Source: an uncultured Clostridia bacterium
GTDB lineage: Bacteria > Bacillota > Clostridia > TANB77 > CAG-465
Assembly: GCA_947627255.1 (NCBI GenBank)
Contig: CANQVI010000013.1
Coordinates: 1 to 32,110 of the forward strand
DNA: 32,110 bases
Direction: 5' to 3'
The notes under the pieces are model-generated. The model was not told the DNA's origin. It worked only from the letters and a program-made list of their open reading frames with translations, and did no database searches. How positions within the stretch are numbered: position 1 is the first letter of the stretch; each line of letters opens with the position of its first letter. Shown piece by piece: positions 8,401 through 15,780 of this stretch. Made by a program: the position numbers and the translations under genes.

Positions 8401-8426
8401 CTGCTAAGAAATTAGCAGCTTTTTTA
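8401..8426 (+). terminator. Second terminator of the lone partner gene
   Basis: CTGCTAA, GAAA tetraloop, TTAGCAG, then CTTTTTT. Tandem with the preceding hairpin. Confidence 0.88.
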
Positions 8427-8472
8427 TTATCTATTTTTTAAAAGCTGTGCTAATATATAGCGGGGTGATTAA

Positions 8473-9492
8473 ATGAAAGAAAATATTTATGATTACAGAA
8501 AAGAAGGATTTATTAATTTAGATGAATATTTATTAAATAATCCTGAAAATTTTACTTATCCATATTATATAGATGGATATGATGAAAAGAATTTTTGGAC
8601 AAGAGTTGGTACAAATAATAATGAAAAATTCATATATGTAAAACCACGAGAAAAAGAATTCTTAAATAATGAATATAACATATATTCTGAACTACTATAT
8701 TCTGAATTAATGAAACAAGTTGGAATAGAAAATGTTAAATTTGATATAGCAAAATATGATGGAAATTATGCTACATTTTCAGAAAATATGTTGGAAAATT
8801 ATAGTAAAAATCAATTTATTATAAATGCATCAGAATTACTTGCAAGTAAAATGTATAAAACAGAAGATGAATATGACATTGAGGAACTATTTAATTCTAT
8901 ACATCAATATTGTCAAGCTGAGTGTTTGGATGAGAATATAGAAGAAAAATGCATTGAAGATATTCAAAAAGTATGTATTGCAGATATATTTTTACTATCT
9001 ACAGATAGAACACCAAATGATTTTGATTTTATTGCAGGACTAGATGAAAATAATAATGAAGATTTAAGATTAGCACCTTTATGTCATAATACTTATTCTT
9101 TAGGCTCAAATTTTAGTAAAGATGAGATAATAGATATGCTAGATAATTATGATATATTGGAGGAAAAATTAAATTTATGTTACTATGATGCTGGTGTTCC
9201 AGAATATAAACGTGAATATGGATACCCATATTGGGAAGACTCATTATATTATTTTATAGATAAAAGTGAAGAAAATTTAAAGTTTGCGCAAAAATGTGCA
9301 GAAAAATTAGACATAGATAAAGCTATATTCAATGTTGAGAAAAATCACAATGTAAAAATACCAGATGAATACAAAGAATTTACTAGAACAGCTTTAGATA
9401 ACAGACTAAGAAATATATGCGAATGTTTAGATTTAGATTATTATAAGATAATGGATGATAAATATTATGATTATGAAATGGAGGAAAGATAA
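8473..9492 (+). CDS. HipA-like pseudokinase, paralogue of the 6639 gene
   Basis: 339 aa, alignable along its length to the kinase at 6639: ELLYSELMKQVGI against ELVFEELSKQVDF, DIFLLSTDR against DTFLSSSDR, RLAPLCHNTYSLGS against KLAPVYDNELSCGS, and the C-terminal PDEYKEF against PDMYKDF. The catalytic loop is broken: DRHCEN is DRTPND (H180 to T, N183 to D) and the YDN metal site is CHN (D to H205). The ATP-contacting Lys is kept (YVKP, K57). It should bind nucleotide poorly or not transfer phosphate, so a pseudokinase role is inferred. GGGGTGATT precedes ATG at normal spacing. A weak promoter may lie at 8427-8456 (TTATCT, 18 bp, TAATAT). The stop directly abuts the ATG of the next gene. Confidence 0.72.
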   Translation: MKENIYDYRKEGFINLDEYLLNNPENFTYPYYIDGYDEKNFWTRVGTNNNEKFIYVKPREKEFLNNEYNIYSELLYSELMKQVGIENVKFDIAKYDGNYATFSENMLENYSKNQFIINASELLASKMYKTEDEYDIEELFNSIHQYCQAECLDENIEEKCIEDIQKVCIADIFLLSTDRTPNDFDFIAGLDENNNEDLRLAPLCHNTYSLGSNFSKDEIIDMLDNYDILEEKLNLCYYDAGVPEYKREYGYPYWEDSLYYFIDKSEENLKFAQKCAEKLDIDKAIFNVEKNHNVKIPDEYKEFTRTALDNRLRNICECLDLDYYKIMDDKYYDYEMEER

Positions 9493-9825
9493 ATGACAAT
9501 AGATTTATTTTGGGATAATGTTAAAATCTTAAATATAAAAAAAGAAGATGATGTGTATATATCTTCTGTATATAGTGATAATATAAATACAGTGAAAAAT
9601 AGTGGATTTCCAATATTCTTTTTAAAAGAAATTTCAGTTGTTTCTGATGAATTACCAAATATAGTAAAACAAAGGATATCAAATATAAATAACATTAAAG
9701 GAAAATTAAGATTTAAAAATGATTATAGCAGTGAAGAAATAGAAGAAAATATATATAATTATATAAATACTACCGAGTGCAGAAGACCGACAGATAAGTT
9801 TAGTATAAAAATAGAGATAAGATAA
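9493..9825 (+). CDS. Small HipS/HipA-N-like partner, copy 3
   Basis: 110 aa, most like copy 1 at 7657: DLFWDNVKILNI, NSGFPIFFL, DELPNIVKQRI, NYINTTECRRPTDKFSIKI. The C-terminal R-x-T-D-x-F-S motif is shared by all three copies. The start codon touches the stop of the pseudokinase, with GGAGGAAAG inside that gene, so the pair is translationally coupled exactly as kinase and copy 1 are. No convincing terminator follows before the T-box promoter; only A/T-rich DNA is seen at 9826-9852. Confidence 0.7.
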   Translation: MTIDLFWDNVKILNIKKEDDVYISSVYSDNINTVKNSGFPIFFLKEISVVSDELPNIVKQRISNINNIKGKLRFKNDYSSEEIEENIYNYINTTECRRPTDKFSIKIEIR

Positions 9826-9852
9826 AAAATAAAATTTAAAATATATAGCTAC

Positions 9853-9881
9853 TTGAATTTTAGAAAATATTATGTTATACT
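9853..9881 (+). promoter_or_regulatory. Promoter of the T-box/valS unit
   Basis: TTGAAT, 17 bp, TATACT. It predicts a start at about 9888, just ahead of the T-box leader. Confidence 0.72.
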
Positions 9882-9899
9882 AAAAACATATTTGAATTA

Positions 9900-10160
9900 A
9901 AAGCAATGAACAAGAGGAGTAAAATAAAGGTTATCTATAGAGAGAAAGATTCGTAGGCTGGAAGATCTTTTAGATAAACATATTTGAAGGTAGCTTGGGA
10001 GCTGGTATATTGAAGTATTATATATGTGTAGGTATACTCCGTTAACAGTCGGTAAATCTGTAAATAAGAGCATACAATATAGTATTGTATGAATTAAGGT
10101 GGTACCGCGAATTACAGTCATTCGTCCTTAAATATATTAAGGATTAATGACTGTTTTTTA
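9900..10160 (+). promoter_or_regulatory. T-box riboswitch (tRNA-Val sensing, inferred) with terminator
   Basis: The conserved T-box AAGGTGGTACCGCG is at 10096-10109. The leader base GGAGTA (9916-9921) pairs with TACTCC (10035-10040) as Stem I, and a GTA triplet at 10028-10030 is my best candidate for a valine specifier codon, not certain. The terminator is ACAGTCAT (10114-10121) with ATGACTGT (10147-10154), inner TCCTT/AAGGA, then a T run. Uncharged tRNA binding through its NCCA end to the T-box bulge would favour the antiterminator and allow read-through into the two genes downstream. Valine is assigned because valS follows. Confidence 0.93.
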
Positions 10161-10188
10161 TTTAAAAAAATGAAAGGAGAAAAATAAT

Positions 10189-10386
10189 ATGCTTAGAGAT
10201 TTTGGAATATTTATAGCACTCGTCTGTCTGTTTTTATCTGTAATAGTCGTTCTTAATGCAAGATGGATAATACATTGTATAGACAATAATAAAGATTTAG
10301 AAAATAAAATGGTTGGAAAAATAAAGGTCGTCTCAACACTCGTGAGCATATTATCTTTATACATAGTAATCATTTTAATTAAATAG
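10189..10386 (+). CDS. Small two-helix membrane protein in the valS unit
   Basis: 65 aa. Residues about 4-24 (FGIFIALVCLFLSVIVVLNA) and 46-64 (VVSTLVSILSLYIVIILI) are hydrophobic helices joined by a charged hydrophilic loop (HCIDNNKDLENKMVGK). AAAGGAGA lies 9 nt before the ATG, and valS follows 14 nt after its stop with its own GAAGGAGAG. It therefore lies after the T-box terminator and is controlled by tRNA-Val charging with valS. I do not recognise the family. The good ribosome binding site, the hairpin-helix layout and position argue that it is real. Confidence 0.72.
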   Translation: MLRDFGIFIALVCLFLSVIVVLNARWIIHCIDNNKDLENKMVGKIKVVSTLVSILSLYIVIILIK

Positions 10387-10400
10387 AAGGAGAGATAAAA

Positions 10401-13010
10401 ATGGAAAATAATTTTAACTATTCAAAAAGAGAAGAAGAAATATATAAAAATTGGGAAGAAAAAGGATATTTTAAATGTGAAATAAAAGAAGGAGAAAAAC
10501 CTTTTACAATATCAATGCCACCTCCAAATGTAACTGCAAAATTACATATAGGTCATGCTCTTGTTAATACAATACAAGATGTTTTTATTCGTTATCATAG
10601 ACTTAAAGGTGAACCAACTTTATGGATACCTGGAACTGACCATGCAAGTATTGCTACAGAAGTTAAGGTAGTAGAAAAATTAAGAAAAGAAGGAAAAACA
10701 AAAGCTGAACTTGGTAGAGAAGGATTTTTAAAGGAAGCATGGGAATGGAAAGAAAAATATGGTGGAGAAATTACTAAGCAAATCAGAAAATTAGGATGCT
10801 CTTGTGATTGGTCAAGAGAAAGATTTACAATGGATGAAGGATGTTCAGATGCTGTATTAGAAGTATTTGAAAGAATGTATAATAAAGGATTAATATATAA
10901 AGGAAAAAGAATTGTTAACTGGTGTCCAAATTGTAAAACACCTATTTCAGATATTGAAGTTGAATATGAGGAAAAGCCATCATCATTATGGTATATAAAA
11001 TATCCAATAGAAAATAGTGATGAATACTTAACAGTAGCTACAACTAGACCAGAAACTATGTTAGGAGATACAGCTGTTGCAGTAGCTCCTGATGATGAAA
11101 GATATAAAAAATACGTTGGAAAAAGAGTATATTTACCAATAGTTGGAAAATATATACCAATAATAGCTGATAGATATGTAGAAAAAGAATTTGGTACAGG
11201 GGTTGTTAAAATGACACCTGCACATGATCCTAATGATTATAAAGTAGGTGAAAGACACAATTTAGATATTATAAATATTCTAAATGATGATGCTACTTTA
11301 AATGAAAATGCAGGAAAATATCAAGGAATGACTACACTTGAAGCAAGAGAAAAAATAGTAGATGAGTTAAAAGAAACAGGCTATTTAGTAAAAATCGAGC
11401 CATATACACATAATGTAGGAAGTTGTTATAGATGTCATACTACAATCGAGCCATATATTTCTAATCAATGGTTTGTACGTATGGGTGACCTTGCTAAACC
11501 AGCAATAGAAGCAGTAAGAAATGATGAAACTATTTTTGTACCAAAAAGATTTGAAAAAACATATTTTAATTGGATGGAAAATATAGAAGATTGGTGTATA
11601 TCTCGTCAATTATGGTGGGGACATAGAATACCTGCATATTATTGCGATAAATGTAATAAAATAACTGTTTCTAAAACACCAGTAACAACATGTGAATGTG
11701 GTGGACATTTAACACAAGATGAAGATACACTTGATACTTGGTTTTCTTCTGCTTTATGGCCTTTTTCTATACTTGGATGGCCAAATAAAACAAAAGAATT
11801 GGAATATTTCTATCCAAACTCAATGCTTGTTACAGGATATGATATTATAACATTCTGGGTAAGTAAAATGATATTCTCTGGAATTGAGTATATGAATGAA
11901 GTACCTTTTAAACATGTATTTCTTAATGGACTTGTAAGAGATGCAAAAGGTAGAAAAATGTCTAAATCATTAGGTAATGGAGTTGATCCGTTAGACGTTA
12001 TAAGAGACTATGGTACAGATGCATTAAGACTTGCACTTATACAAAATGTAACTCCTGGAAATGATGTAAGATATATTCCAGAAAAAGTTGAAGCATCTAG
12101 AAATTTTGTAAATAAATTATGGAATGCAGCAAAATTTGCTAATATATATTTAAAAGATTTAGATATAAATGAACCAGAATGTCTAATGCCAGAAGATAAA
12201 TGGATTTTAACAAGATTATCTAATACTATTAAAAGCGTTGAAAACAATATAGATAAATTTGAAATTGGTGTTGCTGTTCAACTTATATATGATTTTATTT
12301 GGAATGATATTTGTGACTGGTATATAGAAATGATAAAACCAAGATTATATAATAAAGAAAATGAATCATATAAAACAGCTATTTGGACTTTAAACTATAC
12401 ATTAATTGCTGCAGTTAAGATGTTACATCCATATATGCCATTTATTACTGAAGAAGTATATTTGAATTTAAAGAAAGAAAAAGATTCTATTATGCTTGAA
12501 CTATGGCCAGAAGCTAAATATAACTTTGAATTAGAAGAAAAGGTTATTAGTACAGTAAATGATATGATAAGACAAATACGTAATACAAGAGCTAATATGG
12601 ATATAACTGGTTCTAAAAAGGTATCAGCACAAATTGCAATAGAAGATAAAGAGTTTGATGCTATATTTAAAAAATCTGAGGAATACTTTAAAAAATTAGC
12701 ATATATTGAAGAAATAGAATATATTTCATCTAGTAGTGAAGCAAATACTAAGTATGTAGCTTTACATGATGAAAAAATAAATATATTCTTAAATATGTCT
12801 GATGCGATTGATATTGATGCAGAAATTTCAAAACTTGAAAAAGAAAAACAAACTGCTATGTCTGAATTAAAAAGAGCAGAAGGAATGTTAAAAAATGAAA
12901 AGTTTGTAAGTAAAGCACCTCAAAATTTAATTGAATCAGAAAAAGAAAAAGTAAAAAAATATACAGATTTACTAGAAAAAATAGAAAGTAGAATTAGTGA
13001 ATTAAAATAA
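10401..13010 (+). CDS. valS: Valyl-tRNA synthetase
   Basis: Charges tRNA-Val with valine. 869 aa, normal for a bacterial ValRS. The class I motifs are HIGH (residues 49-52 in TAKLHIGHALVN) and KMSKS (519-523 in GRKMSKSLGNGVDP). The editing (CP1) domain lies between them, with ATTRPETMLGDTAVAV. Zinc-type pairs CPNC and CDKC are present. The C-terminal ~60 residues form the ValRS coiled coil that contacts tRNA (EISKLEKEKQTAMSELKRAE...). It is the second gene of the T-box-controlled unit and ends in a strong terminator. It is also one of two synthetases flanking the HipA-like cassette. Confidence 0.98.
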   Translation: MENNFNYSKREEEIYKNWEEKGYFKCEIKEGEKPFTISMPPPNVTAKLHIGHALVNTIQDVFIRYHRLKGEPTLWIPGTDHASIATEVKVVEKLRKEGKTKAELGREGFLKEAWEWKEKYGGEITKQIRKLGCSCDWSRERFTMDEGCSDAVLEVFERMYNKGLIYKGKRIVNWCPNCKTPISDIEVEYEEKPSSLWYIKYPIENSDEYLTVATTRPETMLGDTAVAVAPDDERYKKYVGKRVYLPIVGKYIPIIADRYVEKEFGTGVVKMTPAHDPNDYKVGERHNLDIINILNDDATLNENAGKYQGMTTLEAREKIVDELKETGYLVKIEPYTHNVGSCYRCHTTIEPYISNQWFVRMGDLAKPAIEAVRNDETIFVPKRFEKTYFNWMENIEDWCISRQLWWGHRIPAYYCDKCNKITVSKTPVTTCECGGHLTQDEDTLDTWFSSALWPFSILGWPNKTKELEYFYPNSMLVTGYDIITFWVSKMIFSGIEYMNEVPFKHVFLNGLVRDAKGRKMSKSLGNGVDPLDVIRDYGTDALRLALIQNVTPGNDVRYIPEKVEASRNFVNKLWNAAKFANIYLKDLDINEPECLMPEDKWILTRLSNTIKSVENNIDKFEIGVAVQLIYDFIWNDICDWYIEMIKPRLYNKENESYKTAIWTLNYTLIAAVKMLHPYMPFITEEVYLNLKKEKDSIMLELWPEAKYNFELEEKVISTVNDMIRQIRNTRANMDITGSKKVSAQIAIEDKEFDAIFKKSEEYFKKLAYIEEIEYISSSSEANTKYVALHDEKINIFLNMSDAIDIDAEISKLEKEKQTAMSELKRAEGMLKNEKFVSKAPQNLIESEKEKVKKYTDLLEKIESRISELK

Positions 13011-13019
13011 AATGCTAAG

Positions 13020-13047
13020 AGATAGTAGAAAACACTACTATCTTTTA
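13020..13047 (+). terminator. Terminator of valS
   Basis: AGATAGTAG/CTACTATCT with a 6-nt loop, then TTTTATATT. Confidence 0.88.
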
Positions 13048-13057
13048 TATTGCTTCA

Positions 13058-13086
13058 TTGACTAGAATTATTGCTTATGATATAAT
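13058..13086 (+). promoter_or_regulatory. Promoter of the secreted repeat protein
   Basis: TTGACT, 17 bp, TATAAT with TGA extended -10. Confidence 0.82.
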
Positions 13087-13113
13087 TTATCATATCTAAA
13101 AAGGAGAAATAAT

Positions 13114-14034
13114 ATGAAGAAGATATTATCTAGTTTTATAATTTTAGCACTTGTATTAACAGTGCTTTCAAATACAGTAATTGCAGTAGTTATACCAAGA
13201 GTAGGAGTATTGGGACCAAGTTCTGGTACTGTAGAAGTTGGAGGAACTATAAGATATCCTGTATCAATAAAAAATAATGCTACTAGTGTTAATTTAAAAC
13301 CTAGTGATGTACAACTAAATGGATGCACTGCAAATATAAGTATAGAGGGAAGTGGAAACACAGATAGAACTGTAGTTTTAAGTAATATTAGAGGTAGTGT
13401 AGGAGCAACTTGCTGGATAAAAATTTTAGGTGGAGTTGCATCAAACTCAGCTGGTGTATCGTTGGAAACTGGTGCATCTACAGCATTTACAATAGTTGCA
13501 ACTGTAAATAATAATCCTACACCATCTACACCAAATAACAACAATAATAACAATAGTAATCCAAATAATAATAATACATTACCACCAAATGTTAATAATA
13601 ATGGTGGAAACAATAATAGTAATCCTCAACCACAAGAGCCTGAAGAAGAAACAGATAAGACAAATCCAACAATGCAAATTGGAGGATTTTCAAAAGATAG
13701 CATAAATCTTGGTGATGAAATATATTTTGAAGTATCTTATTCTGATGATAAAGAAATGGGAGATATAACACTAAATGAAAATGATATTACTTTATATGGA
13801 TTTAAAGCAGATATAAAAATTAGTGGAGAAGGTAATACAAGAAGGGTTACACTTTCAAATGTTCAAGGCCATTTAGGCGGATTAAAATATGTTAAAATTG
13901 CTGGAAATACAGCAAAAGATAAAGCTGGAAATAGTGTAAAAGATGGCGGAAAAACAGGAATGTTTAAAGTTATTAGTAAAGATACAAAAAATAAACCAGA
14001 TGACTGGGTAGAAAATCCAAATACAGGTATATAA
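13114..14034 (+). CDS. Secreted protein with two homologous beta domains and Asn-rich linker
   Basis: 306 aa. Signal peptide: MKK, a hydrophobic core to about residue 24, likely cut near VIA. Two related domains follow, about residues 28-130 and 186-293. Each has G-T/D-x-I-x-Y/F...V, a central D-V/I-x-L-x-G...A-x-I-x-I-x-G-x-GN-T-x-R-x-V-x-LSN-x-x-G, a W/YIKI/VKIAG strand and a closing AS-x-FTI / TGMFKV strand. This is an Ig-like beta sandwich pattern, exact family not recognised. A linker of about 50 residues is rich in Asn, Pro and later Glu. The protein ends in NPNTGI directly before the stop. That looks like a sortase-type motif without the helix and charged tail, so it is probably secreted rather than wall-linked. 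Monocistronic. Confidence 0.8.
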   Translation: MKKILSSFIILALVLTVLSNTVIAVVIPRVGVLGPSSGTVEVGGTIRYPVSIKNNATSVNLKPSDVQLNGCTANISIEGSGNTDRTVVLSNIRGSVGATCWIKILGGVASNSAGVSLETGASTAFTIVATVNNNPTPSTPNNNNNNNSNPNNNNTLPPNVNNNGGNNNSNPQPQEPEEETDKTNPTMQIGGFSKDSINLGDEIYFEVSYSDDKEMGDITLNENDITLYGFKADIKISGEGNTRRVTLSNVQGHLGGLKYVKIAGNTAKDKAGNSVKDGGKTGMFKVISKDTKNKPDDWVENPNTGI

Positions 14035-14037
14035 CAA

Positions 14038-14065
14038 AAAGCCTCGAAAGAGGCTTTATTTTTTT
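14038..14065 (+). terminator. Terminator of the secreted repeat protein
   Basis: AAAGCCTC, GAAA tetraloop, GAGGCTTT, then a T-rich tail. Confidence 0.93.
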
Positions 14066-14085
14066 GCCTAATAAAAAACAGATAA

Positions 14086-14135
14086 TTGACTTTTTATGTA
14101 AAACAATGATATAATATAAGTATAAATCTTATACT
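14086..14135 (+). promoter_or_regulatory. Upstream promoter with palindrome at the start site
   Basis: TTGACT (14086-14091), 18 bp, TATAAT (14110-14115) with TGA extended -10. A perfect inverted repeat AGTATAA-ATC-TTATACT (14119-14135) sits where RNA would begin, as an operator or 5' hairpin would. It is the first of two promoters for the 14501 gene. Confidence 0.6.
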
Positions 14136-14199
14136 ATATCGCTAGTGTTGATTTCACTTATCAATTTTTGACAGATTTGTCATAAAAAGATTACATAAG

Positions 14200-14228
14200 T
14201 TGAAATTTGACATAAAAAGTGGTATAAT
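14200..14228 (+). promoter_or_regulatory. Proximal promoter of the 14501 gene
   Basis: TTGAAA, 17 bp, TATAAT with TGG extended -10, predicting a start near 14235. Just upstream are an inverted repeat TGACA-GATT-TGTCA (14169-14182) and a direct repeat CATAAAAAG (14181-14189 and 14211-14219, 30 bp apart), both possible regulator sites. Confidence 0.7.
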
Positions 14229-14234
14229 ATAAGT

Positions 14235-14500
14235 AACAAAATGTGCTTATATTTTCAAATAAATTTATTTGAAGGAAGGTGATTAATATGTTTTAGGAAT
14301 TCCAAGTAATTGGAATAATTGTTTGTATTCATATGTTTGAAAATATGTCTGCATTACATTTTGTTTTTTATATAGATGAGAGTATTACTCTCAAAGTTTT
14401 ATACATGGAAGTTTACTTCCAATGTAATCAATTAAATAAGTCAGGATGGCCTCCGAAGAGAATAGGCTAGCACATTTTATGTGCAGGAAAGGAAATTATT
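14235..14500 (+). promoter_or_regulatory. Long structured leader with a two-codon ORF and serial hairpins
   Basis: A strong ribosome binding site (AAGGAAGGTGATTAAT) precedes ATG TTT TAG at 14288-14296, a Met-Phe-stop ORF. Hairpins then follow in series. TTCCAA/TTGGAA is at 14300-14315, CATAT/ATATG at 14330-14347, GAGAGT/ACTCTC at 14378-14392, and ACATGGAAGT/ACTTCCAATGT at 14403-14425. GGCCT/AGGCT at 14448-14468 has a nested CTC-CGAA-GAG, and GCACAT/ATGTGC is at 14470-14484. The last ends just before the AGGAAAGG of the 14501 gene. I recognise no known riboswitch class. This covers the roughly 435-base stretch between genes from 14066. Confidence 0.6.
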
Positions 14501-15760
14501 ATGAAGATGAGCGTTAAGAAATTCGCGAAAGAAAATGTAAAATTTTTTGCAGGCGTAGGAACTGCAGTATTGGCATTTGCCATTCAAAGTTTAGGTTGTG
14601 GTGTTTTAACATTAATGACTATGATGAGCTTAGGCTTAATTTATGTTATGGTTAGATCACCTAAATACACCAAGAGATTTAAAGCAATTGTGCTTGTTAT
14701 GGCTGTATTGGCTATGATGACATTTGGATTGTGGCATTGGACAACACACCAAGATACACCTGTAGATGATGCTACAACTGCACAAACTGAAACTGTACCT
14801 GAAGAAACTGAAACTGAACCTGAAGAAGAAATTGCTGAAGAAACAGAAGTTACAGTTCCAACAGATGACACTTGCAGTGGAAATGGTAGACTTGATGCAG
14901 AAGGCAGAAAAAAATGCATTGATTTAACTGCAACAAACAACAACAGCAAAGATGTTACTGGAAATAATGAGACTCAAACAAAGGTTGAAGGAAATGAAAC
15001 TACTAAGTTTGGTGAAGAATCACAAGCTGACAAAGATACTCAAAAGGAATTAGCAGAAGCAGAAAAGAATCCTAACAAAAAGGTTGAAGACCTAAATGAA
15101 GGAGTAAAAGCTGTTACTGATGTAACTCCTGTTGAGGATGACAAGAAAGTTGAAGAAAAGGATGAAGATTCTAAGATTGAAGTTCCAGCTGATGCTGAAG
15201 AAGTTAAATCTGAGGAATCAAAAGATGCTAATGACGTTAAAGAAGATAAGAAAGAAGAAGCTCCAAAAGCTGACGATTTCAAAGAGCTTGACGACAAAGC
15301 ATTAGAAGACCTTTTCGATGAAACTGAACCTGAGACTAAAGAAGAAGCTAAATTAGATGATACACTTGTTGTTGAAACTGAAGAAGCTAGTTCTAACTTT
15401 GTTGTAGAAGATCTTGAAACTGAACCTGAAGAAGAAGCTGTTGAAAATGTTGTAGTTCCAAGTGTTGAAGCACAAGATGATGAAGTTGTTGTAGAAGATG
15501 AAGTTGTTGAAGAAGTTAAAGAAGTAGCTCCAGTTACTGTTGAAGCACTTGATGGTTATGAGGCTATTATCGGAAGCACTATGCAATATAGAGTAACAGG
15601 AGATGATTTAACAATTGAAGGTTTAGATGGCTTAGAATATACATTCATTGATGGTGTGTTAAGTATCAATGTTGGTGAAGAAGCCACTACAATTACAGTT
15701 GTGATTTCTAATAGCGTTAGCTCTGTAACTTTTGATATCGTTGTAAACGGTATAAGATAA
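14501..15760 (+). CDS. Membrane-anchored, highly acidic protein with C-terminal beta domain
   Basis: 419 aa, family not recognised. Residues about 13-52 are hydrophobic (two close helices), a basic loop RSPKYTKRFK follows, then a helix at about 60-80. Residues 85-335 are a low-complexity Glu/Asp/Thr/Val tail with repeated ETEPEEE-type blocks and one pair of Cys (DTCSGNG...RKKC, about 125-140). The last ~75 residues (EALDGYEAIIGSTMQYRV to the end) look like a small Ig-like beta domain. The likely topology puts the tail outside the cell. The start is ATG behind AGGAAAGG. Codons lean to GTT, GCT, AAG and GAA, more than in the neighbours, which hints at high expression. It is flanked on both sides by long structured RNA. 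A surface spacer or anchor role is a guess. Confidence 0.75.
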   Translation: MKMSVKKFAKENVKFFAGVGTAVLAFAIQSLGCGVLTLMTMMSLGLIYVMVRSPKYTKRFKAIVLVMAVLAMMTFGLWHWTTHQDTPVDDATTAQTETVPEETETEPEEEIAEETEVTVPTDDTCSGNGRLDAEGRKKCIDLTATNNNSKDVTGNNETQTKVEGNETTKFGEESQADKDTQKELAEAEKNPNKKVEDLNEGVKAVTDVTPVEDDKKVEEKDEDSKIEVPADAEEVKSEESKDANDVKEDKKEEAPKADDFKELDDKALEDLFDETEPETKEEAKLDDTLVVETEEASSNFVVEDLETEPEEEAVENVVVPSVEAQDDEVVVEDEVVEEVKEVAPVTVEALDGYEAIIGSTMQYRVTGDDLTIEGLDGLEYTFIDGVLSINVGEEATTITVVISNSVSSVTFDIVVNGIR

Positions 15761-15780
15761 GCTAAACTAAACGCTAGAAG

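Noticed and set aside
13068-13613. 181-codon minus-strand frame under the secreted protein
   Set aside because: It is a mirror of the Asn-rich repeats (poly-Leu/Phe composition), has no ribosome binding site and covers the promoter of the real gene.
14016-14034. Sortase anchoring signal (NPNTG) in the secreted protein
   Set aside because: No hydrophobic helix or basic tail follows in any frame, so anchoring by sortase is not supported.
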